This document shows, one piece after another, positions 27,497 through 35,582 of a DNA stretch of 64,000 nt (position 1 is the stretch's first letter; every line of letters starts with the position of its first letter). Both the position numbers and the translations under genes were made by a program. The notes below the pieces were generated by a model that saw only the letters and a program-made list of their open reading frames with translations, did no database searches and was not told where the DNA came from. The stretch lies in the NCBI RefSeq assembly GCF_016654005.1, contig NZ_JAEPWN010000008.1:62001-126000 (forward strand), written 5' to 3'. The DNA is from Brevundimonas nasdae. GTDB taxonomy: Bacteria > Pseudomonadota > Alphaproteobacteria > Caulobacterales > Caulobacteraceae.

Positions 27497-29016
27497 CGCG
27501 GCATCTTAGCCGAGAAAACCAGGCGCAGGCGATCACGCGCGCGCAGCAGCAGGATCAGCACCTTGGCCTTGCGCAGATGGTGGTCCAGCGACGTCTTCCA
27601 CCAACCGCGCTTCACCTCGCCGCCGGGCGTGGAGTTGAACACCATCCAGGCGTCCTTGACGGGATTATAGGCAGGCCAGTCGGCGCCGGGCGCGCCGGTT
27701 TTGGCGAAGGCGACCCAGCGGGCGTGCATGGCCGCGCTGAAGGCGCGGTCGGCGTCGGTGGCGGGCGGCGAGTCGTCGGGGCGCTGGTCCAGCGTCTCGA
27801 ACACATGGAAGATTTCGGCGGCGTGGGCGGCGCGCTTCACCGTGGCGCGGCGGGCTTCCTCCACATAGTCAAAGGCGTAGAGCCAGGCCTTGGACTTGCG
27901 CGGACGGGCGGCGATCCAGCGGGCGGGGGCGGCGAAACCAAAGTCGCGGAAGCCCAGACGCACCAGTTCATCCTTGTCGCCCCCGGCCTCGGGATAGACC
28001 GCGGCCAGTTTGTCGGTCGGCTTGATGATCTGGCCGAACCGTTTCAACCCGCCACCGTAGTTCAGCAGCGAATCCTCGCCCGAGTTGGCGCCGATCATCA
28101 TCGGCACATCGGCGAAGTCACCGCGTGCAAAGGCGCTGACGGGATCGCGGTCCAGCAGGCGTCCGTCGATGACGGGATTGAAGGCGCCTTCGACGGCCAT
28201 CAGTTGCTTGGGCTCAACGGCGCGCAGAGCGGCGGCGTCTGGATTGGTCAAACCTAGCGCCGTCGCGGCCGCAACGCCGCGTTCCAGTGCTGTTTTCAAC
28301 GGCGTCGCAGGCAGCCAGCCGCCGCCCGACTGGACGATGGTCTTGTGGAACAGACCGCGTGCGCGCTTGGCGGTCATCAGAGCCAGGATGTCCAAGCCGC
28401 CCGCTGATTCACCGAATAGGGTGATGTTCGTCGGATCGCCACCGAAGGCGGCGATATTGTCCCGCACCCATTCCAGGGCTGCGATCTGGTCCAGCAGACC
28501 CTGCTGACCCAGGGGTTCGTGCGCGGGCGCCTCGGACGCCAGCGCCGGGTGGGCGAAGAAGCCCAGATGGCCCAGGCGGTAGTTGACGCTGACCAGCAGC
28601 ACGCCGTCCCGAGCGAAGGCCGAGCCGTCATAGAAGGGCAGGGAGCCTGCGCCCATCCGGTTAGAGCCGCCGTGCAGCCAGACCATGACCGGCAAGGGCG
28701 CGGCGGCATCGGCGGGAGACCAGATGTTCAGCGTCAGACTGTCTTCGCTGGTCGGTTCGGGCGCGCCGCCGATGGAGACGATGTCGGCTACGTCGGTAGG
28801 CCCAGCCTGGGGCGGCGACTGTCCGAACTCGGACGCCTCACGCACGCCTTCCCATTTCGGGTGCGGCTGAGTCGCCCGCCAGCGCAGATCACCGATCGGT
28901 GCGGCGGCGTATGGAATGCCGCGAAACACATTCGCCGAACCCTCGCGACGGCCGCGAAGGTCGCCCGATGGGGTCGTCACGACAGGATGAGTCGCAGTGT
29001 CGTTGATCTGATTCAT
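27493..29016 (-). CDS. Type B carboxylesterase, cytoplasmic
   Basis: This 507-residue enzyme has the oxyanion loop HGGS at 115-118 and the nucleophile Ser204 in GESAGG. It contains FRGIPYAAAP and EDSLTLNIW, both typical of the family. No signal peptide or lipobox is present, unlike the first type B esterase in this window, so its substrate must reach the cytoplasm. I start it at ATG 29016 (AAGGGA upstream) rather than the longer open frame to 29046. It shares an operon with the tetR gene and is divergent from the TBDR gene. Alcohol and aldehyde dehydrogenases nearby could process the alcohol it releases. Confidence 0.88.
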   Translation of the reverse strand: MNQINDTATHPVVTTPSGDLRGRREGSANVFRGIPYAAAPIGDLRWRATQPHPKWEGVREASEFGQSPPQAGPTDVADIVSIGGAPEPTSEDSLTLNIWSPADAAAPLPVMVWLHGGSNRMGAGSLPFYDGSAFARDGVLLVSVNYRLGHLGFFAHPALASEAPAHEPLGQQGLLDQIAALEWVRDNIAAFGGDPTNITLFGESAGGLDILALMTAKRARGLFHKTIVQSGGGWLPATPLKTALERGVAAATALGLTNPDAAALRAVEPKQLMAVEGAFNPVIDGRLLDRDPVSAFARGDFADVPMMIGANSGEDSLLNYGGGLKRFGQIIKPTDKLAAVYPEAGGDKDELVRLGFRDFGFAAPARWIAARPRKSKAWLYAFDYVEEARRATVKRAAHAAEIFHVFETLDQRPDDSPPATDADRAFSAAMHARWVAFAKTGAPGADWPAYNPVKDAWMVFNSTPGGEVKRGWWKTSLDHHLRKAKVLILLLRARDRLRLVFSAKMPR

Positions 29017-29048
29017 TGTCCGTCCCTTGGGCGATCTGCGTCGCACTC

Positions 29049-29066
29049 GTTCATTTTAGGATGAAC
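29049..29066. promoter_or_regulatory. Operator copy 1, TTCAT-N6-ATGAA
   Basis: GTTCAT-TTTAGG-ATGAAC is a perfect 6-6-6 dyad, 33 bases upstream of the esterase ATG. It shares its half-site and spacer length with the second copy. Confidence 0.65.
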
Positions 29067-29102
29067 AACCCTCCCGCTCATGTCGAGCCGTTTTGCGGTT
29101 CG

Positions 29103-29124
29103 TCATTCATGAAGGAATGAATGA
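29103..29124. promoter_or_regulatory. Operator copy 2, TTCAT-N6-ATGAA
   Basis: TCATTCAT, six bases, then ATGAATGA gives perfect 8-bp arms. The centre lies 56 bp from that of copy 1, on the side of the TBDR gene, so each divergent promoter may have its own site. Confidence 0.65.
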
Positions 29125-29211
29125 TGTTGACAACGAGGCCATTCACTGACCACCGTAGGCCCAACACATACCAGCGGCGACTGAACGACCGCGCGTGGAG
29201 AGGAAAAGAGA

Positions 29212-31416
29212 ATGGGATACACCAGACATCTGCGTCTGGCGCTGATGACCAGCGTCTTCGTCGCAGCCCCGCTGTTCGCAGCGCCCGCCTTCGCGCAGCA
29301 GAACTCTGCTGATCAGGCCGCCAATGTAGACGACGTCGTCGTCACCGCCCGCCGTCGCGAAGAAACCCTGAAGGACGTGCCCGTTGCTGTCACCGCCGTG
29401 ACCAGCGAACGTCTGGAGCAGACCGGCGCCGCAGACATCACCACCCTACAGCAGCAGACTCCGAACGCCACCGTTCAGGTCGCGCGCGGCTCAAACTCGA
29501 CCCTGACCTCGTTCATCCGCGGCGTCGGCCAGCAGGACCCGCTGTGGGGCTTTGAGCCCGGCGTGGGCCTCTATATCGACGACGTCTATGTCGCCCGTCC
29601 GCAGGGTGCGGTTCTGGACGTCTTCGACATCGCGCGTCTGGAAGTCCTGCGTGGACCGCAGGGCACCCTGTACGGCCGCAACACCATCGGCGGCGCGATC
29701 AAATATGTGACCAAGCGCCTGTCGCAGGAACAGGAAGCCACGCTGAAGGCCGCCTACGGCAGCTATAACCAGATCGACCTGATCGCCTCAGGTTCGACGC
29801 CTTTGAACGACACCCTGCGCATCGGCGGCGCCATCGCCCGCTACACGCGTGACGGTTACGGGACCAACCTGAACACCGGCGCCGAACACTACGACAAGGA
29901 TGTCACCGCCGCCCGCGCCAGCGTCGAGTGGACCCCGAGCGACAGCCTGTTCTTCCGTCTGGCCGGTGACCTGACCGAAGACAACTCCAACGCCCGCCAC
30001 GGTTCGCGCATGCTGGCGCCGACGCTGGACAATGTTTACGACACCCGCGCTGGAATTGGCGATGAAGGCTATGTCCGCACGCGCGGCCTGTCGCTGACCG
30101 GTGAATGGACCGTCTCCGACGCCATCACCCTGAAGTCCATCACGGCCTATCGTGACGGCGACACCAAGGGCGACGGGATTGACTTCGACGGTCTGCCGCA
30201 GCCGATCCTGGACATCCCCGGCTATTACGGTGACAGCCAACTGACGCAGGAGTTCCAGCTGCTGTTCCAAGGCTCGCGCTGGCAGGGTGTTGCGGGCGTC
30301 TTCTACATGGACGCCATGGCCAAGGGCGCATTTGACACGGTCGTCGGCAATGCGGGCATCACCACCTATACGGGTGGCAAGGTCGACACCAAGAGCTTCG
30401 CGGTCTTCGCGGATTTCAACTATGATGTGACGGATCAGTTGTCGGTGTCGCTGGGCGGCCGCTGGACTCAGGACAAGAAGAGCGTCACGCAACTGCGCCA
30501 AGTCTACCTCGGTCTGCGCAGCCCGTACTTCCACAACCCGAACGCCATTCCGGTTGGTGCGCCGTCGACGAACTACAGCAACTCGGACACCTATTCGGAG
30601 TTCACGCCGCGGGTCAGCGCCAGCTACAAGTTCACGCCTGAACTGACCGGCTATGCCTCATACGGTCGCGGCTTCAAGTCGGGCGGCTTCGATATGCGCG
30701 GCGACGCCTCGCTGTATCCGGAAACGGTCAATGGCTATCAGCCGGAACTGGTCGACACCTATGAAATCGGCCTGAAGGGTTCGTTGCTGGACCGCCGGGT
30801 CAACTTTGCGACCGCCTTCTTCAAGTCGGACTACAAGAACCAGCAGATCACGTCGCAATTCTTTATTCCGCCGACCTCGGTCGTCAGCTTCGTCGACAAT
30901 GCGGGCTCCAGCGAAATCTGGGGTTGGGAGCTGGAAGCCAGCGCGCGGATCACCAACAACTTCGTGCCGCGTCTGACGCTGGGTTACCTGGACGCCAAGT
31001 TCAACGACTTCGTCACGTTCAACCCGCTGACGGGCAAACGCGAGAACTTGGCTGATCAGCGCCACTTCCAGAACACGCCGGATTGGACCGGCGCGGTCGC
31101 GCTGCCCTACAGCATAGACCTGGGCGCCCGGGGCTCGCTGGTCTTCACGCCGACGGCTTCTTACCGTGGCGCGACCCAGATGTTCGAGACGCCGATCCCG
31201 ATCCTCGATCAGGGCGCCTACTGGCTCTACGACGCGACCCTGCTGTGGACCGCGCCGGACAGCCGCTATCGCGTCAGTCTGGCGGGTCGCAATCTGGGCG
31301 ACGAACGTTACCGCGCAGGCGGCTACAACTTCCCTGGCGCATTGACGGGCGACTCGGTCGTCGCCTTCTACGGCGCGCCGCGCACGGTCACCCTGACGCT
31401 GACGGCCTCGTTCTAA
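29212..31416 (+). CDS. TonB-dependent receptor, short siderophore-type architecture
   Basis: At 734 residues this is the shortest of the four receptors. It has a signal peptide (ending AFA near residue 28), a TonB-box-like DDVVVTA at 40-46, and a plug with ERLEQTGAADITTLQQQTPN, FIRGVGQQDP and VLRGPQGTLYGRNTIGGAI. This is the FyuA/FecA-like or xenobiotic-receptor pattern common in sphingomonads. The barrel ends in ASF. A GGAGAGGA ribosome site precedes the ATG. It is divergent from the esterase-tetR operon with two shared operators, so it probably imports the ester that the esterase cleaves. A siderophore role cannot be excluded. Confidence 0.93.
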   Translation: MGYTRHLRLALMTSVFVAAPLFAAPAFAQQNSADQAANVDDVVVTARRREETLKDVPVAVTAVTSERLEQTGAADITTLQQQTPNATVQVARGSNSTLTSFIRGVGQQDPLWGFEPGVGLYIDDVYVARPQGAVLDVFDIARLEVLRGPQGTLYGRNTIGGAIKYVTKRLSQEQEATLKAAYGSYNQIDLIASGSTPLNDTLRIGGAIARYTRDGYGTNLNTGAEHYDKDVTAARASVEWTPSDSLFFRLAGDLTEDNSNARHGSRMLAPTLDNVYDTRAGIGDEGYVRTRGLSLTGEWTVSDAITLKSITAYRDGDTKGDGIDFDGLPQPILDIPGYYGDSQLTQEFQLLFQGSRWQGVAGVFYMDAMAKGAFDTVVGNAGITTYTGGKVDTKSFAVFADFNYDVTDQLSVSLGGRWTQDKKSVTQLRQVYLGLRSPYFHNPNAIPVGAPSTNYSNSDTYSEFTPRVSASYKFTPELTGYASYGRGFKSGGFDMRGDASLYPETVNGYQPELVDTYEIGLKGSLLDRRVNFATAFFKSDYKNQQITSQFFIPPTSVVSFVDNAGSSEIWGWELEASARITNNFVPRLTLGYLDAKFNDFVTFNPLTGKRENLADQRHFQNTPDWTGAVALPYSIDLGARGSLVFTPTASYRGATQMFETPIPILDQGAYWLYDATLLWTAPDSRYRVSLAGRNLGDERYRAGGYNFPGALTGDSVVAFYGAPRTVTLTLTASF

Positions 31417-31458
31417 GTCGAGTGATTGCAAAGGGGAGGGCGCTGGCTCTCCCCCCGG

Positions 31459-31491
31459 ACGCCCGCCCTTCCAGGCGGGCGTTTTGCGTTT
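31459..31491 (+). terminator. Intrinsic terminator after TBDR
   Basis: ACGCCCGCC (31459-31467), loop CTTCCA, GGCGGGCGT (31474-31482), then TTTGCGTTT. The following regulator gene therefore needs its own promoter. Confidence 0.75.
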
Positions 31492-31577
31492 GGGCCACGG
31501 GTGTCGCCGAAGGTCGCATTGACGTTCGGCGCATCGACGCGTCTGATGCTGACCGCATACAACGCCTGGGAGACACC

Positions 31578-32552
31578 ATGGGCGAGCGGCCAGGAAGCGA
31601 TCACAGGCGCCTGATCACCCAGACGCTGGACGACGGCACGGGACCGGCCCGGTCTGCGCTGGCTGCATCGTGGCGTCGATCCATGTCACTTTACGGCCTT
31701 GACCCTGAGGATCGGGGACGCGCCGAAAGCCTGACGGAACAACAATTGCGCGAAGCCCGTCAGGCGATGGAGCCGATGACGCTGGCGGCGCAGGGCGTGC
31801 TGGACCGACTGTTTCTGGCGGTGGGCGATACGGGCTGCTGCGTACTGTTGACCAACGCCGACGGCGTGCCGATCGAGCGGCGCGGGGCGGCGGCGGACGA
31901 TGAGATGTTCCAGCGCTGGGGCCTATGGCCCGGCGCAGTCTGGTCCGAGGCGGTCGAGGGCACCAACGGCATCGGCACGGCGCTGGCCGAGCACCGCCCC
32001 CTGACCATTCATCGCGACCAGCATTTCCACACCCGCAACACGGCCCTGAGTTGCACCAGCCATCCGATCCACGATCCGATGGGGCGGCTGGCGGGCCTGC
32101 TGGATGTGTCATCGTGCCGGGCGGACGCGACCGAGGCGATGCTGGGCCTGATCGCCGCCGCCGTCGCCGACGCTGCTCGGGCCATCGAGGCGCAGGCCTT
32201 CCGGCAGGCGTTCGCGGACGCCCGGATCGTGCTGGCCGGCGATCCGATGGAGCGGAACGCGGCCGCCCTGCTGGCGGTGGATCGCGATGATCTGGTGGTG
32301 GGCGCCACGCGGGCGGCGCGTTTGACCCTGTCGATCACCGACGAGCGGATCGCCAATCAGCTGGCGGCGTCCGAGGTTCTGGGCGGCGGCGGCGTGGAGG
32401 CTGACCTTCTGGAGGCCGAGCGCGGCGCGGTGCGTCGCGCGCTGGCGCTGAACGGCGGAAATGTTTCGGCGGCGGCGCGGGCCCTGGGCGTCAGCCGCGC
32501 GACCCTGCACCGCAAGCTGCATCGGCTGGGTCTGAGCGGCGAGCCTCACTGA
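31578..32552 (+). CDS. AcoR-like GAF/Fis regulator lacking the AAA+ domain
   Basis: This 324-residue protein has an N-terminal GAF domain (about 60-185, with the CVLLTNADGVPIERRG and EGTNGIGTAL segments seen in AcoR proteins). A PAS-like linker (about 195-265, ALLAVDRDDLVVGATRAAR) and a C-terminal Fis helix-turn-helix (NVSAAARALGVSRATLHRKLHRLGL) follow. The central AAA+ sigma-54 activator domain of full AcoR is absent. It should therefore not activate sigma-54 promoters and would work through the vegetative polymerase. ATG 31578 has GGGAG upstream; the frame is open further upstream but runs into the TBDR gene. It probably controls the dehydrogenase genes that follow. Confidence 0.82.
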   Translation: MGERPGSDHRRLITQTLDDGTGPARSALAASWRRSMSLYGLDPEDRGRAESLTEQQLREARQAMEPMTLAAQGVLDRLFLAVGDTGCCVLLTNADGVPIERRGAAADDEMFQRWGLWPGAVWSEAVEGTNGIGTALAEHRPLTIHRDQHFHTRNTALSCTSHPIHDPMGRLAGLLDVSSCRADATEAMLGLIAAAVADAARAIEAQAFRQAFADARIVLAGDPMERNAAALLAVDRDDLVVGATRAARLTLSITDERIANQLAASEVLGGGGVEADLLEAERGAVRRALALNGGNVSAAARALGVSRATLHRKLHRLGLSGEPH

Positions 32553-32557
32553 CCGCG

Positions 32558-32581
32558 ACCTGTCGCACTCCTGCTACAGGT
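32558..32581. promoter_or_regulatory. Inverted repeat upstream of aldehyde dehydrogenase
   Basis: ACCTGT (32558-32563) and ACAGGT (32576-32581), perfect arms with a 12-base spacer, begin 6 bases after the AcoR-like stop codon. It is a candidate operator for that regulator. Confidence 0.4.
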
Positions 32582-32649
32582 TTGCGCTGCACCATCATCC
32601 GGCCATCTGGCGTCGCGCACCAATCAGGCAGACCTTCTGATCCCAACGA

Positions 32650-32664
32650 CGTCGATAATCGACG
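32650..32664. promoter_or_regulatory. Palindrome close to the aldehyde dehydrogenase start
   Basis: CGTCGAT-A-ATCGACG is a perfect 7-1-7 palindrome, 27 bases before the ATG and just upstream of the AGGAGG ribosome site. It could be an operator or an mRNA stem. Confidence 0.35.
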
Positions 32665-32691
32665 CCCGAGGAACACAAGCAGGAGGCTTTG

Positions 32692-34209
32692 ATGACCAAG
32701 CCAGAATTCGTCCGCGCTGCGACCCCCAAGTTCAAGGCACGCTATGACAACTTCATCGGCGGCGAATGGGTCGCCCCCGTCAACGGCCGCTATTTCGAGA
32801 ACCTGTCCCCGGTGAACGGCCGCGTGCTGTGCGAAGTCGCGCGCTCGGACAAGGCGGATGTCGAACTGGCGCTGGACGCCGCCCACGCCGCCAAGGACGC
32901 GTGGGGCAAGACCAGCCCGGCCCAGCGCGCCCTGATCCTGAACAAGATCGCCGACCGGATCGAAGCCAATCTGCAGGCTGTCGCCGAGGCCGAAACCTGG
33001 GACAACGGCAAGCCGGTTCGCGAGACCCTGGCCGCCGACATCCCGCTGGCCATCGACCATTTCCGCTATTTCGCCGGCTGCATCCGCGCGCAGGAAGGCG
33101 GGATTTCGGAGCTGGATAACGACACCGTCGCCTATCACTTTCACGAGCCGCTGGGCGTGGTCGGCCAGATCATTCCGTGGAACTTCCCGATCCTGATGGC
33201 GGCATGGAAGATCGCCCCGGCTCTGGCGGCGGGCAACTGCATCGTACTGAAACCCGCGGAACAGACGCCCGCCTCGATCCTGCTGGTGGCGGAGTTGATC
33301 CAGGACCTGCTGCCGCCAGGCGTGCTGAACATCGTGTCCGGCACCGGCGTCGAGGTCGGCGAGCCGCTGGCCACCAATCCGCGCATCGCCAAGATCGCCT
33401 TCACCGGCTCGACCGCCGTCGGCCAGAAGATCATGGAGTACGCCACCCAGAACATCATCCCCGTGACGCTGGAGCTGGGCGGTAAGTCGCCGAACATCTT
33501 CTTCAAGGATGTGATGGATCACGACGACGCCTTCCTGGACAAGGCGCTGGAAGGCTTCGCCATGTTCGCGCTGAACCAGGGCGAGGTCTGCACCTGCCCC
33601 AGCCGCGCCCTGATCCACGAAGACATCTATGAGGCCTTCATCGAGAAGGCGATCGCCCGCGTCGAAGCCATCAAACAGGGCGACCCACTGGACCCGACCA
33701 CCCAGGTCGGCGCCCAGGCCTCGGACCAGCAGCTCAAGAAGATCCTCTCCTATCTGAAGATCGGCAAAGATGAGGGGGCAGAGGTTCTGACCGGCGGCGA
33801 TCAGGCCGTGCTGAAGGACGATCTGGCGGGCGGCTATTACGTCAAACCGACCATCTTCAAGGGCACCAACGACATGCGGGTGTTCCAGGAGGAAATCTTC
33901 GGCCCGGTGCTGGCCGTGACCACCTTCAAGACGCTGGAGGAAGCCATTGAGATCGCCAACGACACCGAATATGGGTTGGGCGCCGGCGTCTGGTCGCGCG
34001 ACATGAACACCGCCTATCGCGCGGGCCGCGCCGTTCAGGCGGGCCGGGTCTGGACCAACTGCTATCACCAGTATCCGGCGCACGCGGCGTTCGGCGGTTA
34101 CAAGAAGTCGGGCATCGGGCGTGAAAATCACCGGATGATGCTGGACCATTATCAGCAGACCAAGAACCTGCTGGTCAGCTACAGCCCCGACAAACTGGGC
34201 TTCTTCTGA
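32692..34209 (+). CDS. NAD-dependent aldehyde dehydrogenase (AldB/ExaC/AcoD type)
   Basis: This 505-residue enzyme oxidises an aldehyde to the acid. The catalytic Cys300 lies in [11 protein letters not shown], with a second Cys at 302. The general-base Glu261 is in LELGGKSP, and the cofactor loop FTGSTAVG is present. The CTCPSR form is typical of the acetaldehyde dehydrogenase group. AGGAGG at 32681-32686 serves ATG 32692; a TTG just before it is possible but less likely. It stands downstream of the AcoR-like regulator and upstream of a zinc alcohol dehydrogenase, a common pairing for two-step alcohol oxidation. Confidence 0.93.
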   Translation: MTKPEFVRAATPKFKARYDNFIGGEWVAPVNGRYFENLSPVNGRVLCEVARSDKADVELALDAAHAAKDAWGKTSPAQRALILNKIADRIEANLQAVAEAETWDNGKPVRETLAADIPLAIDHFRYFAGCIRAQEGGISELDNDTVAYHFHEPLGVVGQIIPWNFPILMAAWKIAPALAAGNCIVLKPAEQTPASILLVAELIQDLLPPGVLNIVSGTGVEVGEPLATNPRIAKIAFTGSTAVGQKIMEYATQNIIPVTLELGGKSPNIFFKDVMDHDDAFLDKALEGFAMFALNQGEVCTCPSRALIHEDIYEAFIEKAIARVEAIKQGDPLDPTTQVGAQASDQQLKKILSYLKIGKDEGAEVLTGGDQAVLKDDLAGGYYVKPTIFKGTNDMRVFQEEIFGPVLAVTTFKTLEEAIEIANDTEYGLGAGVWSRDMNTAYRAGRAVQAGRVWTNCYHQYPAHAAFGGYKKSGIGRENHRMMLDHYQQTKNLLVSYSPDKLGFF

Positions 34210-34216
34210 TCTGAAT

Positions 34217-34326
34217 CAAGGATGACCACCCCCTGACCGGTCATCCTTGTATCGCTCTCCGTCAACCGTTTCGGAGAGCGTCCCCCACGACGGGCGGGTC
34301 GATGACCTGCTTTCGGCCCGCCCGTC
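34217..34326 (+). promoter_or_regulatory. Three tandem hairpins between ald and adh genes
   Basis: Stem 1: CAAGGATGACC (34217-34227) with GGTCATCCTTG (34239-34249). Stem 2: CGCTCTCCG (34253-34261) with CGGAGAGCG (34272-34280). Stem 3: GACGGGCGGG (34289-34298) with CCCGCCCGTC (34317-34326). All are perfect, and none has a good T run. They fill most of the 149-base gap and may act as processing sites, attenuators or a structured leader for the alcohol dehydrogenase mRNA. Confidence 0.55.
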
Positions 34327-34358
34327 ACCTTCACAATCCGACCTAGAAGGACTGATCC

Positions 34359-35387
34359 ATGCCCAGGACCATGAAGGCCGCCGTCGTGCGCGAATTCGGC
34401 AAGCCGCTGACCATCGAAGAGGCGCCTATTCCCGAACCCGGTGCCGGCCAGATCCAGGTCAAGATCGAGGCGTCCGGCGTCTGCCACACCGACCTGCACG
34501 CCGCCGAGGGCGATTGGCCGGTCAAGCCGAACCCGCCCTTTATTCCGGGCCACGAAGGCGTCGGTTTCGTCTCCGCCGTGGGCGCAGGCGTGACGCTGGT
34601 GAAGGAAGGCGACCGGGTCGGCGTGCCGTGGCTGTATTCAGCCTGTGGTCACTGCAAGCACTGCCTCAGCGGCTGGGAGACCCTGTGCCACGATCAGCAG
34701 AACACCGGCTATTCCGTCAACGGCGGCTTTGCGGAATACGCTATCGCCGACCCGAACTATGTCGGCCATCTGCCCGCCAACATCTCTTTCACCGAGATTG
34801 CGCCGATCCTGTGCGCGGGGGTCACGGTCTATAAGGGGCTGAAGATGACCGAGACGCGGCCCGGCGACTGGGTAGTGATTTCTGGCATCGGCGGGCTGGG
34901 CCATGTCGCGGTCCAGTACGCCAAGGCGATGGGCATGAATGTCGCCGCTGTCGACGTTGACGACGCCAAGCTGGATCTGGCGCGGCGTCTGGGTGCCACC
35001 GTGACCGTCAACGCCAAGACTTCCAACGATCCCGCTGCTGAGATCAAGGCCCAGACGGATGGAGGCGCGCAGGGGGTGCTGGTCACCGCCGTTTCGCCCA
35101 AGGCGTTTGAGCAGGCGGTCAACATGACCTCGCGCGGGGCGACCATCGCGCTGAACGGCCTGCCGCCCGGCGACTTCCCTCTGTCGATCTTCGACATGGT
35201 GCTGAACGGAACGACGGTGCGCGGCTCTATCGTCGGCTCGCGTCTGGACCTGCAGGAGGCGCTTCAGTTCGCCGCCGACGAAAAGGTCAAGGCGACGGTG
35301 TCGGTCGAGCCGCTGGAGAACGTCAACGACATCTTCCAGCGCATGCACAAGGGCCAGATCGAGGGCCGCGTGGTCATGACGATCTGA
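34359..35387 (+). CDS. adhP: Zinc-dependent alcohol dehydrogenase, AdhP type
   Basis: This 342-residue medium-chain dehydrogenase has catalytic zinc ligands Cys42 and His65 (GHEGVG). The structural-zinc cysteines 96, 99, 102 and 110 are in the [15 protein letters not shown] loop, and the Rossmann motif GIGGLGH lies near residue 174. It interconverts primary alcohols and aldehydes with NAD. AAGGA lies upstream of the ATG. It follows the aldehyde dehydrogenase gene through the three-hairpin spacer. The pair can convert ethanol or another short alcohol to acid, possibly the alcohol released by the neighbouring esterase. Confidence 0.94.
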   Translation: MPRTMKAAVVREFGKPLTIEEAPIPEPGAGQIQVKIEASGVCHTDLHAAEGDWPVKPNPPFIPGHEGVGFVSAVGAGVTLVKEGDRVGVPWLYSACGHCKHCLSGWETLCHDQQNTGYSVNGGFAEYAIADPNYVGHLPANISFTEIAPILCAGVTVYKGLKMTETRPGDWVVISGIGGLGHVAVQYAKAMGMNVAAVDVDDAKLDLARRLGATVTVNAKTSNDPAAEIKAQTDGGAQGVLVTAVSPKAFEQAVNMTSRGATIALNGLPPGDFPLSIFDMVLNGTTVRGSIVGSRLDLQEALQFAADEKVKATVSVEPLENVNDIFQRMHKGQIEGRVVMTI

Positions 35388-35397
35388 AGAAGGCAGC

Positions 35398-35430
35398 GTC
35401 CCGGCGGTCAGCTTAGAAAAACCGCCGGGG
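35398..35430 (+). terminator. GC-rich hairpin after adhP
   Basis: CCCGGCGGT pairs with ACCGCCGGG across an A-rich loop about 15 bases after the adhP stop. No T run follows, so termination here is uncertain. Confidence 0.45.
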
Positions 35431-35507
35431 CCGTGCCTATTTCTGAAAGGGCCATCCGACGATCCTGTGCCATGTACGGTTGTGTCATGTGATCCTCCCT
35501 TTGATCT

Positions 35508-35538
35508 GGGCCGCGCCTCTGGTGCGGCCCTTCTTTTT
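35508..35538 (+). terminator. Intrinsic terminator upstream of aminotransferase
   Basis: GGGCCGCGCC (35508-35517), loop TCT, GGTGCGGCCC (35521-35530) with one G-T pair, then TTCTTTTT. It separates the adhP and aminotransferase genes. Confidence 0.8.
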
Positions 35539-35582
35539 GCGTCGGCTTGCCAAGAGGCTGCGAAGCCGGTTCGGATGCAGGC

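Noticed and set aside
31083-31577. N-terminal extension of the AcoR-like regulator
   Set aside because: It would overlap the end of the TBDR gene and cross a terminator; the GAF protein starts naturally at 31578.
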